A stretch of 64,000 nt of DNA, taken from positions 1 through 64,000 of the forward strand of contig JAVVEQ010000013.1 in assembly GCA_032250905.1 (NCBI GenBank), written 5' to 3'. The translations under genes and the position numbers were made by a program. Positions within the stretch are counted from its first letter, which is position 1, and each line of letters starts with the position of its first letter. This stretch comes from Desulfotignum sp032250905 (GTDB lineage: Bacteria; Desulfobacterota; Desulfobacteria; Desulfobacterales; Desulfobacteraceae). This document shows positions 24,708 through 32,642 of the stretch, piece after piece. The notes beneath the pieces are model-generated. The model was not told the origin of the DNA, did not search any database, and was given only the letters and a program-made list of their open reading frames with translations.

Positions 24708-25886
24708 TCAGCTACTGAACCAGTGCTGTGTTCTCTTGCAGAACCCTACCAGCATCAGCATCACCGGCACCTCGATCAGCACCCCCACCACCGTGGCCAG
24801 GGCCGCACCCGAGGACAGGCCGAAGAGCATGACAGAGGTGGCAATGGCCACCTCAAAATGGTTGGATGCCCCGATCATGGCGGCCGGTGCCGCATCTTCG
24901 TAGTTGAATTTCATGAACACGGCTCCGGCATAGCCGATGGCAAAGATCAGAATGGTCTGGATGAACAAAGGAACCGCGATCCACAGGATGGTCAGCGGAT
25001 TGGCCGTGATAACATCGCCCTTGAAGCTGAACAGCAAAACCAGAGTCACCAGCAGGGCGCTGATGGTCACCGGGGTCAGGACCCCTAAAAATTTTTCCTG
25101 AAACCATTTTTCGCCTTTGGCCTTTATAATCCATAACCGGGAAAAATACCCGGCCACCAGGGGCAAAGCCACGTAGATCCCCACAGACAACAGCAGGGCC
25201 TGCCAGGGAATGGGCAACTTGCCCACGCCCAGCAGAAACCCGCCCAGAATCCCGTAAAGCACCAGCATGGTCAGGGAATTGATGGCCACCATCACCAGGG
25301 TCAATCCGTCATTGCCCCGGGACAGATACCCCCATACCAGGACCATGGCGGTGCACGGTGCGATGCCCAAAAGGATACACCCGGCCAGATAGCTTCGCCA
25401 CAGCGGAACCTGCAGCATCTTCACCCCTTCGTGAAGCACCACCACCCCATCGCCGTGGGCAGCCCCCACAGGCAGGTTCAGGCCGAAGGGAATTTTTACC
25501 AGATCCATGGCTTCTGTTCCGATAAACCCTTTGAACGCAATCCCCAGAAAAAACAGGGATATGGCATACATGGTAAACGGCTTGATGCACCAGTTGATGA
25601 ACAGGGTCCAGAACACGGGTTTGCCGCTTTTTCCCGCCCGAATCACTGAGGCGAAATCGATCTTTACCATGATGGGATACATCATGAAAAAAAGGCATAC
25701 AGCAATGGGAATGGACACCACGGGCGCACCGTTTACGGTGATGGCCATGCCGTCCAGGGCCTTTGCCAGCCCCGGGGCGATTTTTCCCAGCAGAATGCCG
25801 CCGATGATGCACAACCCGACCCACACGGTCAGGTACCGCTCAAACACACTGGTCATTTTCCGGTCATTGTCAACAGGGGAACTCAT
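24708..25886 (-). CDS. acr3: ACR3-family arsenite efflux permease
   Basis: A 392-residue protein with ten predicted transmembrane helices and the ACR3 pattern: GxxLGKIAPGLAKAL, MMYPIMVKIDF, FLGIAPCTAMVLVW (with the Cys conserved and essential in ACR3) and ASNHFEVAIATSVMLFG. It exports arsenite or antimonite across the inner membrane. It is the third gene of arsR-arsC-acr3 on the minus strand, 42 bp after arsC, with AAGGAG before the ATG. Confidence 0.95.
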   Translation of the reverse strand: MSSPVDNDRKMTSVFERYLTVWVGLCIIGGILLGKIAPGLAKALDGMAITVNGAPVVSIPIAVCLFFMMYPIMVKIDFASVIRAGKSGKPVFWTLFINWCIKPFTMYAISLFFLGIAFKGFIGTEAMDLVKIPFGLNLPVGAAHGDGVVVLHEGVKMLQVPLWRSYLAGCILLGIAPCTAMVLVWGYLSRGNDGLTLVMVAINSLTMLVLYGILGGFLLGVGKLPIPWQALLLSVGIYVALPLVAGYFSRLWIIKAKGEKWFQEKFLGVLTPVTISALLVTLVLLFSFKGDVITANPLTILWIAVPLFIQTILIFAIGYAGAVFMKFNYEDAAPAAMIGASNHFEVAIATSVMLFGLSSGAALATVVGVLIEVPVMLMLVGFCKRTQHWFSS

Positions 25887-25927
25887 GGGTGTTTTTTCTC
25901 CTTTCTCAAGGTTGTTCCTTTTTTTGC

Positions 25928-26377
25928 TTATGACATCACATTATCGGGCAGTTTTTCCACAAACGCCCGGATCTCATCTCTGACTTTCCGGTAGCAGTCC
26001 AGCTGCTCATTTTCATCTCCGCCCCGTTTCCGGATTTCCTTTGCCAGGGCCGGGGGATCTTCAAATCCCTGGTGGACCTTTTTACCGGCCAGCGGAAAAT
26101 AGGGGCAGGTTTCTTTTGCATGGTCACACACCGTGATCACCACATCCATTGGTCTGTCCTGAAATTCTTTGACGTGTTTGGACCGGTGGCCGGATATATC
26201 CACCCCTGCCTCCTTCATCACCGCCACGGCCATGGGGTCCACGCCTTGAGTTTCCACGCCTGCGGAAACCACATCAATGATATCGCCCTTGAGATGGCGG
26301 GTCCACCCTTCGGCCATCTGGCTTCGGCAAGAATTTCCCGTGCACAGAAACAATATCTTCAGTTTTTTGTCATCCAT
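25928..26377 (-). CDS. arsC: Arsenate reductase (low-molecular-weight phosphatase type)
   Basis: ATG 26375-26377 has AAGGAG seven bases upstream and overlaps the end of arsR by 8 bp. The 149-residue protein has the P-loop LCTGNSCRSQMAEG near residue 14, an EFQDRPMDVVITVCDHAKETCPYFPL region with the two further cysteines used in the thioredoxin-coupled cycle, and the GFEDPPA catalytic Asp loop. It reduces arsenate to arsenite, which ACR3 then exports. The length is usual for the family. Confidence 0.95.
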   Translation of the reverse strand: MDDKKLKILFLCTGNSCRSQMAEGWTRHLKGDIIDVVSAGVETQGVDPMAVAVMKEAGVDISGHRSKHVKEFQDRPMDVVITVCDHAKETCPYFPLAGKKVHQGFEDPPALAKEIRKRGGDENEQLDCYRKVRDEIRAFVEKLPDNVMS

Positions 26378-26771
26378 TTGCCTTCTCCTTGTTTTTGACC
26401 GGACAGCAGGCTTCCCCCCGCTGCATCCGGCAGAGATCTTCTTTGTCCACCGCCATGATCCGCTCCAGCACCGCAAGATCGGCCTGAATCTGGTCAGATG
26501 TCCGCACCCGGGGCAGCAGCCAGCTTAAAATGCCATCCATATCCATGCATTGATCATCCAGGCTGAAATACACCCACCGGGATTCTTTTCTGCTTTTCAA
26601 CAGCCCGGCAGTGACCAGGATGCCCAGGTGCCTCGAAGCCGTGGCACCTGTTACCTGCAGCAGTTCCGTGATCTGGCAGGCACACAGTTCATCATACCGG
26701 GTCAGGGATAGAAATATCCTGAGCCGGTTTCTGTCTGCCAGGGCTTTGAGTTTTAAAAGAAAGTCATCCAT
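26370..26771 (-). CDS. arsR: ArsR-family repressor of the arsC-acr3 operon
   Basis: A 133-residue winged-helix regulator. YDELCACQITELLQVTGATASRHLGIL contains the CAC As(III)-binding pair in the recognition helix region; a Cys-rich tail (CRMQRGEACCP) may add ligands. It is the first gene of arsR-arsC-acr3 and presumably binds its own promoter, where an AT-rich dyad lies at 26781-26800. It is clearly a different paralogue from the ArsR at 15.5 kb (longer C-terminus, different operator). Confidence 0.93.
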   Translation of the reverse strand: MDDFLLKLKALADRNRLRIFLSLTRYDELCACQITELLQVTGATASRHLGILVTAGLLKSRKESRWVYFSLDDQCMDMDGILSWLLPRVRTSDQIQADLAVLERIMAVDKEDLCRMQRGEACCPVKNKEKANG

Positions 26772-26780
26772 TTTTGTCCC

Positions 26781-26800
26781 TTATATTTATTTATATAATT
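26781..26800 (-). promoter_or_regulatory. AT-rich operator-like dyad before arsR
   Basis: An imperfect palindrome with outer TATAT and ATATA half-sites directly upstream of the arsR ribosome-binding site. Its position suggests the ArsR binding site; it does not match the 28-bp element of the other ArsR operon. The -35/-10 boxes are not certain (TTGTTA, 17 bp, CTAATT on the minus strand is a candidate). Confidence 0.4.
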
Positions 26801-26948
26801 AGCCAAACAACGAATTATTTAACAACTTTTTTTCATCCGGTCAACCGGAAGTTTTCAAGTTCCTTATCCAGAATGAGATTTAATGAACGTGGAGACTGTT
26901 TCTTTTTGGATGCTGATCCAGTAAGCAGTGCCATCCTGATTTCATGGT

Positions 26949-27890
26949 TCAGGGCTTTTTCTTGATTTCAACGGTGATATGTTCAAAATTGCCCACTTTC
27001 TTTACAAGGGTGTGGTAGAAAGACGGGTCTTTGTCTTCTGAAGAAGTCAGGCTCAATATCAGGGACCGTTCGTTTTCCGATATCTGCCAGACATGCAGAT
27101 CTTCAATGGAGGTGGTGTCGGATTCGATCAATTCCCGCAGCCGGGTGATCGTCTCTGACGTGTCTGATTTATCCAAAAGCAGGCTGCTGGTCTGCTTCAG
27201 AAGACCGATGGCCCATCTTGCCACAACAATGGCCCCCAGGATCCCGACCAGAGGATCTGCCCAGATAAACCCGAGCAGTTTGGCCGCCAGCAGGGCAAAG
27301 ATGGCCAGGACACTGGTCAGTGCATCTGTAATGACATGGAGATAGGCGGCCTTGAGGTTGTGGTCCACATGACTGTGTTGATAGCAGATGGAATCTGAAT
27401 GATCATTGTGTGATTGGGGGAGGTCGTGGCCATGGTTGTGATCCGACCCACCGTGGCCCAGGATAATTGCTGAAACAATATTTACGACCAGACCGACAAC
27501 CGCCACGACAATGGCCGGGTTGAACAAGATATGGACCGGATTGATCAGGCGTTCAATGGATTCGAATGCCATGGCACCCGCTGCAACCAAAAGGAGAATG
27601 GCATTGGTGTAGCCGCCGAGCACGCCGACCTTTCCGGTACCGAAACAAAAAGACGGATTGTCCATCTGTTTTCTGGCAAAGATATATGCGGCAAGGGTAA
27701 TAAACAGGGCCAGGGCATGGGTGCCCATGTGAATACCGTCGGACAGAAGCGCCATGGAGCCGCTGATTAGACCGGCAATAATTTCTGCGGCCATAGTGAT
27801 CAGGGTGATGATCACCACAATCAGGGTAACGGTCTCATTTTTCCGGGAATCAGGGATCGATTTGCGGGTGCTGCAGTTATGCGTTCTCAT
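26949..27890 (-). CDS. CDF-family cation exporter (DmeF/ZitB-like)
   Basis: A 313-residue cation diffusion facilitator with six transmembrane helices; LLSDGIHMGTHALAL (helix 2) and VITDALTSVLAIFALL (helix 5) carry the Asp/His metal-site residues. A histidine-rich cytoplasmic loop between helices 4 and 5 (HGGSDHNHGHD through HSHVDH) and the C-terminal dimerisation domain (SIEDLHVWQIS) are present. It exports Ni/Co or Zn. The start overlaps the stop of the DUF190-CBS gene by 4 bp. Its first 23 codons are duplicated at 22614-22685. Confidence 0.93.
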   Translation of the reverse strand: MRTHNCSTRKSIPDSRKNETVTLIVVIITLITMAAEIIAGLISGSMALLSDGIHMGTHALALFITLAAYIFARKQMDNPSFCFGTGKVGVLGGYTNAILLLVAAGAMAFESIERLINPVHILFNPAIVVAVVGLVVNIVSAIILGHGGSDHNHGHDLPQSHNDHSDSICYQHSHVDHNLKAAYLHVITDALTSVLAIFALLAAKLLGFIWADPLVGILGAIVVARWAIGLLKQTSSLLLDKSDTSETITRLRELIESDTTSIEDLHVWQISENERSLILSLTSSEDKDPSFYHTLVKKVGNFEHITVEIKKKP

Positions 27891-27894
27891 GGTT
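27823..27894. repeat. 72-bp sequence at the CDF gene start (copy B)
   Basis: The original context of the repeat whose second copy is at 22614-22685, in the same orientation. Eight mismatches in 72 bases, scattered, some in third codon positions, so the copies diverged for some time. Confidence 0.85.
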
Positions 27895-29188
27895 CAATCA
27901 CCGGACCCATCCATGCGACCCCGGTGCGCAGCAAAGCGTCCCGGGTGATCATGCCCAGAAACCCTCCATCATCGTTCACCACAGGGAGGCGTTTCAAGGT
28001 TTTTTCAATCATCAGGGCCAAGGCTTCTTCAATCAGCATCTCTTTGCGCACCATCACCAGATCCGTGATCATGACCTCGCAGGCTGTGGTACCGGCAAGG
28101 ATCTGCGACAGATCGGCCCGGTCATTGGGCTGTTTAAAGGAATGAAACGGTTTGGACAGCAGGTGCCAGATCCCTTCCTGTTTCGGCTTGAAGTACCGCA
28201 GCAGGTCGCGGTCCGAGATAAGTCCCAGCAGCTTTCCCGTTTCATCCACCACCACCACCCTCTGAAGATCGTTGTCGTCAATGATCCGGATCACTTCGTC
28301 TATGGGGGTTTCAGGCAAAACCGCATGCACATCCTGTCTCAGGATATCTCCCACATGTTTCAGGTTTTCCACTTCCACGTTCCGGGTACTGAAAGCGCGC
28401 CAGTCAGGTGCCTCGTGCATCACGATCCTGAAAATGTCCAGCCGGGACAAAATCCCCGTGAGCTGTTGATCGCCGTCCACCACCGGGAGACGTTTGAGGC
28501 CCTTGGCAAGCATCCGGTCCACAGCCTCGGACAACGGCCGGTCTTCAGTGATCACAACCACCGGCGCGGTCATGATCTCTTTGACTTTTTTTTCCGAGAG
28601 CTGATCCAATACCGATTCCCGCCGGGCCTGATCCGATTCCGACAGCAGGTCCAGGCGCAAGGGAAGCCCGCCTCTCCGGATCAGGTCACCCTGGGTGACC
28701 ATGCCCACAGGCCGCCGGTTGTCATCCACCACCGGCAGTCCGGTGAAAATCGATGCCAGCAGAACCCGGGCCGCATCTCCCACCGGTGTGTCCGGGATGA
28801 CGCTTTGCGGATCCTGTGTCATCACATCCCGGACCCGCAGCTGTCTGGGAAAAAAGGAACTGCGGGTCCGATGACTCAGGACATTCAGGTCATGAAGGGC
28901 CACAATCCCGTCGGTAACAATCTGTTTCAGCCCGTCCAGCACACGATCTGTTTCCGCCGCAGGCACCAGAATACAGATGCGGATCGGCAGATTGTAGGAC
29001 AGAATCTCCAGACGCCCCGTGGCCATCTCTCCGTTTTCATAACATCCGGCAATCCCCCGGGTGACCATGCACCGGGCCGCGATTTTCAGATCATGCACAT
29101 AGGCGAGGACCGCATCAGTCAAGGGCTCTTTCCGGTACCGGACCTCTTCTCCTGTAAAAATCTCTATGGCGTTGTAGTGCAGCATCAT
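27887..29188 (-). CDS. DUF190 protein fused to four CBS domains
   Basis: A 433-residue cytoplasmic protein. Residues 1 to about 100 are a DUF190 domain (PII-like fold; LTDAVLAYVHDLKIAARCMVTRGIAG). Four CBS domains follow near 117-175, 204-262, 281-340 and 370-425, with repeated VMT, LPVVDD and GMVTQGDLIRR motifs. DUF190 genes are often adjacent to crcB, as here (6 bp), so a link to fluoride export is likely; the CBS domains suggest nucleotide control. It is in one transcription unit with crcB and the CDF gene. Confidence 0.85.
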   Translation of the reverse strand: MMLHYNAIEIFTGEEVRYRKEPLTDAVLAYVHDLKIAARCMVTRGIAGCYENGEMATGRLEILSYNLPIRICILVPAAETDRVLDGLKQIVTDGIVALHDLNVLSHRTRSSFFPRQLRVRDVMTQDPQSVIPDTPVGDAARVLLASIFTGLPVVDDNRRPVGMVTQGDLIRRGGLPLRLDLLSESDQARRESVLDQLSEKKVKEIMTAPVVVITEDRPLSEAVDRMLAKGLKRLPVVDGDQQLTGILSRLDIFRIVMHEAPDWRAFSTRNVEVENLKHVGDILRQDVHAVLPETPIDEVIRIIDDNDLQRVVVVDETGKLLGLISDRDLLRYFKPKQEGIWHLLSKPFHSFKQPNDRADLSQILAGTTACEVMITDLVMVRKEMLIEEALALMIEKTLKRLPVVNDDGGFLGMITRDALLRTGVAWMGPVIEP

Positions 29189-29194
29189 CTCCTC

Positions 29195-29569
29195 CTATTT
29201 CACGCTGCCGATCCACAATCCCACGACGGTCAATGCCAGACCGCCCAGGTTGTTGATCAGGATGTTCACCACCGGTTGCACCATGAGTCCGGCCCGGCCG
29301 GCACTGACGGTTTCGATGGAGAAAGTTGAAAAGGTTGTCAAAGCACCCAGAAATCCGGTAATCAGCAAGAGGCGCATCTCCGGCGTCAGCAGCCGCACCC
29401 GGTCCGACAGCCCGAACAAGAGCCCGATGAGAAAACATCCCGCCAGGTTGGCGACCAGGGTTCCCCAGGGGAAGCGGGTGCCCCACAGGTTTACCGAAAG
29501 AAGGCTGATGCCGTAGCGGCTTGCCGCACCCAGGCTGCCGCCTGCCATGACCAACAGGAGTTTTTCCAT
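29195..29569 (-). CDS. crcB: Fluoride exporter CrcB/FluC
   Basis: ATG 29567-29569 with AAAGGGG upstream gives 124 residues, the normal FluC length. Four hydrophobic helices, the GGSLGAASRYGIS start, the GTLVANLAGCFLIG region with the conserved Asn, and TGFLGALTTFSTFSIE, the diagnostic phenylalanine-box stretch, are all present. It forms a dimeric dual-topology F- channel. No fluoride riboswitch core is recognisable in the 200 bp upstream. Confidence 0.94.
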   Translation of the reverse strand: MEKLLLVMAGGSLGAASRYGISLLSVNLWGTRFPWGTLVANLAGCFLIGLLFGLSDRVRLLTPEMRLLLITGFLGALTTFSTFSIETVSAGRAGLMVQPVVNILINNLGGLALTVVGLWIGSVK

Positions 29570-29753
29570 TTTTTTACAACCCCTTTCTATATTGATGTTA
29601 AGGGCTACTTTAGCACTGTTTTTCCGAAATTGCAGCAACAAGGATCAAGAGAAACGTGATCAGAATGCGCTGACGGAAAAAGCGCACAGCTACCCGGGAA
29701 AAATCGATCGTTCATTTTCGGTGGAATGATTCAATAAAAATCCTTGATGATTT

Positions 29754-29782
29754 TTGTCAAAGACTGGTACTATCACGAATAT
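29754..29782 (+). promoter_or_regulatory. Possible promoter of the TauE-like gene
   Basis: TTGTCA at 29754-29759 and GAATAT at 29777-29782 are 17 bp apart, about 48 bp upstream of the start codon. Neither box is consensus. Confidence 0.35.
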
Positions 29783-29829
29783 AAAATTTTACGTGACCAA
29801 TAACCTTTGATTTTTCTGGAGCGTGGGAT

Positions 29830-30765
29830 ATGTATTTTTCAACCGCAGGCATTGAAACGGCCATCTGGATACCGCCGCTGGTGGCATTTGCGGTATCATT
29901 TTTCACCTCCATGGGCGGGATATCCGGTGCGTTTCTGCTGCTGCCGTTCCAGATGTCGGTGCTGGGCTACACCCATCCGTCGGTCAGTGCCACCAACCAG
30001 CTGTTCAATATTGTGGCCATCCCCAGCGGGGTTTACCGTTACTGGCGCGAGGGCCGGATGGTATGGCCCCTGACCTGGATCGTTATTATAGGAACCCTGC
30101 CCGGCGTTTTCATCGGTGCGATTGTCCGGGTGGCCTGGCTGCCGGATCCCCGGTTGTTCAAGCTGTTTGCCGCCGGGGTCCTGCTGTATATCGGCGGCAA
30201 GATGTTGCGGGACATGCTGAAGCAATCCAGCCGGAATAACGGTAAGGGCGACAATGAAAAACGATTTCAAACCCTGATGAAAACCTGGCACCCGGATGAC
30301 AGCACAGAACGGCCCTCCACGGTGACACATTTCAATATCCGGCAACTGGGTTTTTCATTTTATGGGGAAACCTATGAAGTGTCCTTTCCGGGCATCTTTT
30401 TTCTCAGTTTCATTGTGGGCATTGTGGGCGGGATATACGGAATCGGCGGCGGTTCCATCATCGCCCCGTTCTTTGTCACTTTTTTCGGGCTGCCGGTATA
30501 TATCGTGGCCGGCGCCGCCCTGATGGGAACCTTTGTCACCTCCATTGCCGGTGTCGCTTTCTACCAGACCATTGCCCCGTTTTATCCCCACCTGTCCGTG
30601 GCACCTGACTGGCTGCTGGGCATTCTGTTTGGTGTGGGTGGCATGGCCGGCATGTATTTAGGTGCCCGGTGCCAGAAATTTGTTCCGGCCAATGCCATCA
30701 AATGGATGCTGACCGGGATCATGATGCTGACGGCAGCCAAATATGTGTTCGATTTTTACAGATGA
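29830..30765 (+). CDS. TauE/SafE-family sulfite/organosulfonate exporter
   Basis: A 311-residue membrane protein with about eight transmembrane helices and two TauE half-repeats: SFFTSMGGISGAFLLLPFQMS in the first and VGGIYGIGGGSIIAPFFV in the second. A charged cytoplasmic loop separates them (residues about 135-175). Members export sulfite or sulfoacetate; in a sulfate reducer sulfite is a plausible substrate, but specificity is unknown. GGAG precedes ATG 29830 by eight bases. Confidence 0.88.
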   Translation: MYFSTAGIETAIWIPPLVAFAVSFFTSMGGISGAFLLLPFQMSVLGYTHPSVSATNQLFNIVAIPSGVYRYWREGRMVWPLTWIVIIGTLPGVFIGAIVRVAWLPDPRLFKLFAAGVLLYIGGKMLRDMLKQSSRNNGKGDNEKRFQTLMKTWHPDDSTERPSTVTHFNIRQLGFSFYGETYEVSFPGIFFLSFIVGIVGGIYGIGGGSIIAPFFVTFFGLPVYIVAGAALMGTFVTSIAGVAFYQTIAPFYPHLSVAPDWLLGILFGVGGMAGMYLGARCQKFVPANAIKWMLTGIMMLTAAKYVFDFYR

Positions 30766-30848
30766 AACATTTTCATTCCATCCATCGCCTTCGAATCCTG
30801 TTGCCGTAATGGTCACCCGCCCGGAACGGTATTGAAAACCACCGGAAA

Positions 30849-32642
30849 ATGACCTATGCTTCTGTAATGAATTCTCAGGTTCAGGCAGATGCAGCGGTCA
30901 CAGCCGACCGGAAGGGGGGAGGATTGAAACTGATCCTTCCCTTTTTCAGGCAGTACAAGACCCAGATCCTTTTGGGCATGATCTGCATGATCATTGTGGA
31001 CGGCACCCAGCTCATTGTCCCACAGGTGGTCCGATCCGTGGTGGACACCCTGGCTGCTGGCAGCCTGGACCGGGCGGTGCTGATCCGCCAGAGTGTGTTC
31101 ATCCTGGGGCTGGGGGTGCTCATGGCCATACTGCGCTATGCCTGGCGCATCCTGCTCATGGGCAGTGCCAGAAACCTGGAAAAAGGGATCCGGGATCAGT
31201 TATATGCCCATATCATGACATTGGACCCCGCGTTTTTCGACCGGGTGAATACCGGAGATATCATGGCCCATGCCACCTCGGACATCAACCATGTGCGCAT
31301 GGCCTTTGGATTCGGGATTATCGTGATGGTGGACACGATACTGCTGGGGGGCGCCATTCTGGCCATCATGATCTGGACCCACCCCAAACTTACAGCCATG
31401 GCCATGATCCCTATGCCGGCACTGATTTTCTTCACACGGCACCTGGGGAAAAAAATGCATGACTTTCACACCACCGCCCAGGAATCGTTTTCCCAACTCA
31501 CTGAAATGATCCGGGAGAGTTTTTTCGGTATCCGGATCATCAAGGTATTCAATTTTGAATCTCTGGTTACAGACCGGGTGGGATATGCCGCCACTGATTA
31601 TTTTCGCAAGAACCTGAAGCGGGCCGTTGTAACGGCACTGCTCCGCCCTTTGCTGGCCTTTTTCTTCAACATCTCTTCATTGATCATTCTGTTTTACGGA
31701 GGGATACTGGTGATGCGAAACACCTTAAGTCCCGGAGAACTGGTGGCCTTTCTCCAGTATCTGGGCCTGCTGGCCTGGCCGATCATTGCCATCGGATGGA
31801 TGACCAACCTGTTCCAGAGGGGCATGTCCTCTTTGCGCCGTATCAACACACTGCTCCAGTCCCAGCCCCGGATCACCTGCCCGGAACATCCGGTGCCCAT
31901 GCCTCAGAAGATCCGCCATATCCGGTTCAACCATGCAGGGTTTTCCTATGACGGCCAGACCCCGATATTGTCAGACATCTGCCTGGAAATCCCGGCCGGC
32001 ACCCGGGTGGGCCTCACCGGGCCGCCGGGGACCGGCAAGACCACTCTGGCGTATCTGATGATGCGGCTGTATGATCCCACACAAGGTGATATCCGGGTAA
32101 ACGGCATTCCCACCACAGACACGGACCCGGAAACTCTGAGAGCCCACATCGCATTCATGCCCCAGGAACCGTTTCTGTTTTCCAGCACCCTCCGGGACAA
32201 TATCCTTATGGGACGGGACATGGCAGATCCCGATCTGGAGAAGGTGATCCGAACCTGTGATCTTTCCGATACCATCGAAGCCATGCCCCGGGGACTGAAA
32301 ACCCTTGTGGGGGAACGGGGTGTGACGTTGTCCGGAGGCCAGAAACAGCGGCTGGCCCTGGCCCGGGCACTGGTGGAGAACAAACCCGTGCTGATCCTGG
32401 ATGACCCGGTAAGCCAGCTGGACACCCAGACCGCACGAAGAGTGATCGACGGTATCCACCGCCTCACCAAAGACCGTACTTGCATCATTATCTCCCACCG
32501 GCTGTCCGCCCTTTCCGCATGCGACACAATATATATCCTGGAAAACGGACGGGTCTGTGCCGGCGGACCCCATTCCCTTCTGCTTGAAACCTGCCGGTAC
32601 TACCGGCATGCATTTGATGTGCAGCAATTTGAGGAGGCCTGA
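30849..32642 (+). CDS. ABC exporter half-transporter, non-canonical catalytic site
   Basis: A 597-residue half-transporter: six-helix type IV (MsbA-like) membrane domain in the first ~340 residues, then the nucleotide-binding domain with Walker A GPPGTGKTT near residue 392, signature LSGGQKQRLALARAL and Walker B LILDDP near 516. The residue after the Walker B Asp is Asp, not the catalytic Glu, the hallmark of the degenerate subunit in heterodimeric exporters. It overlaps the second subunit gene by 1 bp (TGATG). The start has no strong Shine-Dalgarno; ATG 30867 is an alternative. Confidence 0.93.
   Translation: MTYASVMNSQVQADAAVTADRKGGGLKLILPFFRQYKTQILLGMICMIIVDGTQLIVPQVVRSVVDTLAAGSLDRAVLIRQSVFILGLGVLMAILRYAWRILLMGSARNLEKGIRDQLYAHIMTLDPAFFDRVNTGDIMAHATSDINHVRMAFGFGIIVMVDTILLGGAILAIMIWTHPKLTAMAMIPMPALIFFTRHLGKKMHDFHTTAQESFSQLTEMIRESFFGIRIIKVFNFESLVTDRVGYAATDYFRKNLKRAVVTALLRPLLAFFFNISSLIILFYGGILVMRNTLSPGELVAFLQYLGLLAWPIIAIGWMTNLFQRGMSSLRRINTLLQSQPRITCPEHPVPMPQKIRHIRFNHAGFSYDGQTPILSDICLEIPAGTRVGLTGPPGTGKTTLAYLMMRLYDPTQGDIRVNGIPTTDTDPETLRAHIAFMPQEPFLFSSTLRDNILMGRDMADPDLEKVIRTCDLSDTIEAMPRGLKTLVGERGVTLSGGQKQRLALARALVENKPVLILDDPVSQLDTQTARRVIDGIHRLTKDRTCIIISHRLSALSACDTIYILENGRVCAGGPHSLLLETCRYYRHAFDVQQFEEA

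Noticed and set aside
26833..26934. A 33-residue minus-strand ORF downstream of the CDF gene
   Set aside because: It has an open frame with protein-like composition but no proper ribosome-binding site and no family; not enough support.
29570..29760. Fluoride riboswitch before crcB
   Set aside because: I could not find the conserved pseudoknot core in this stretch.
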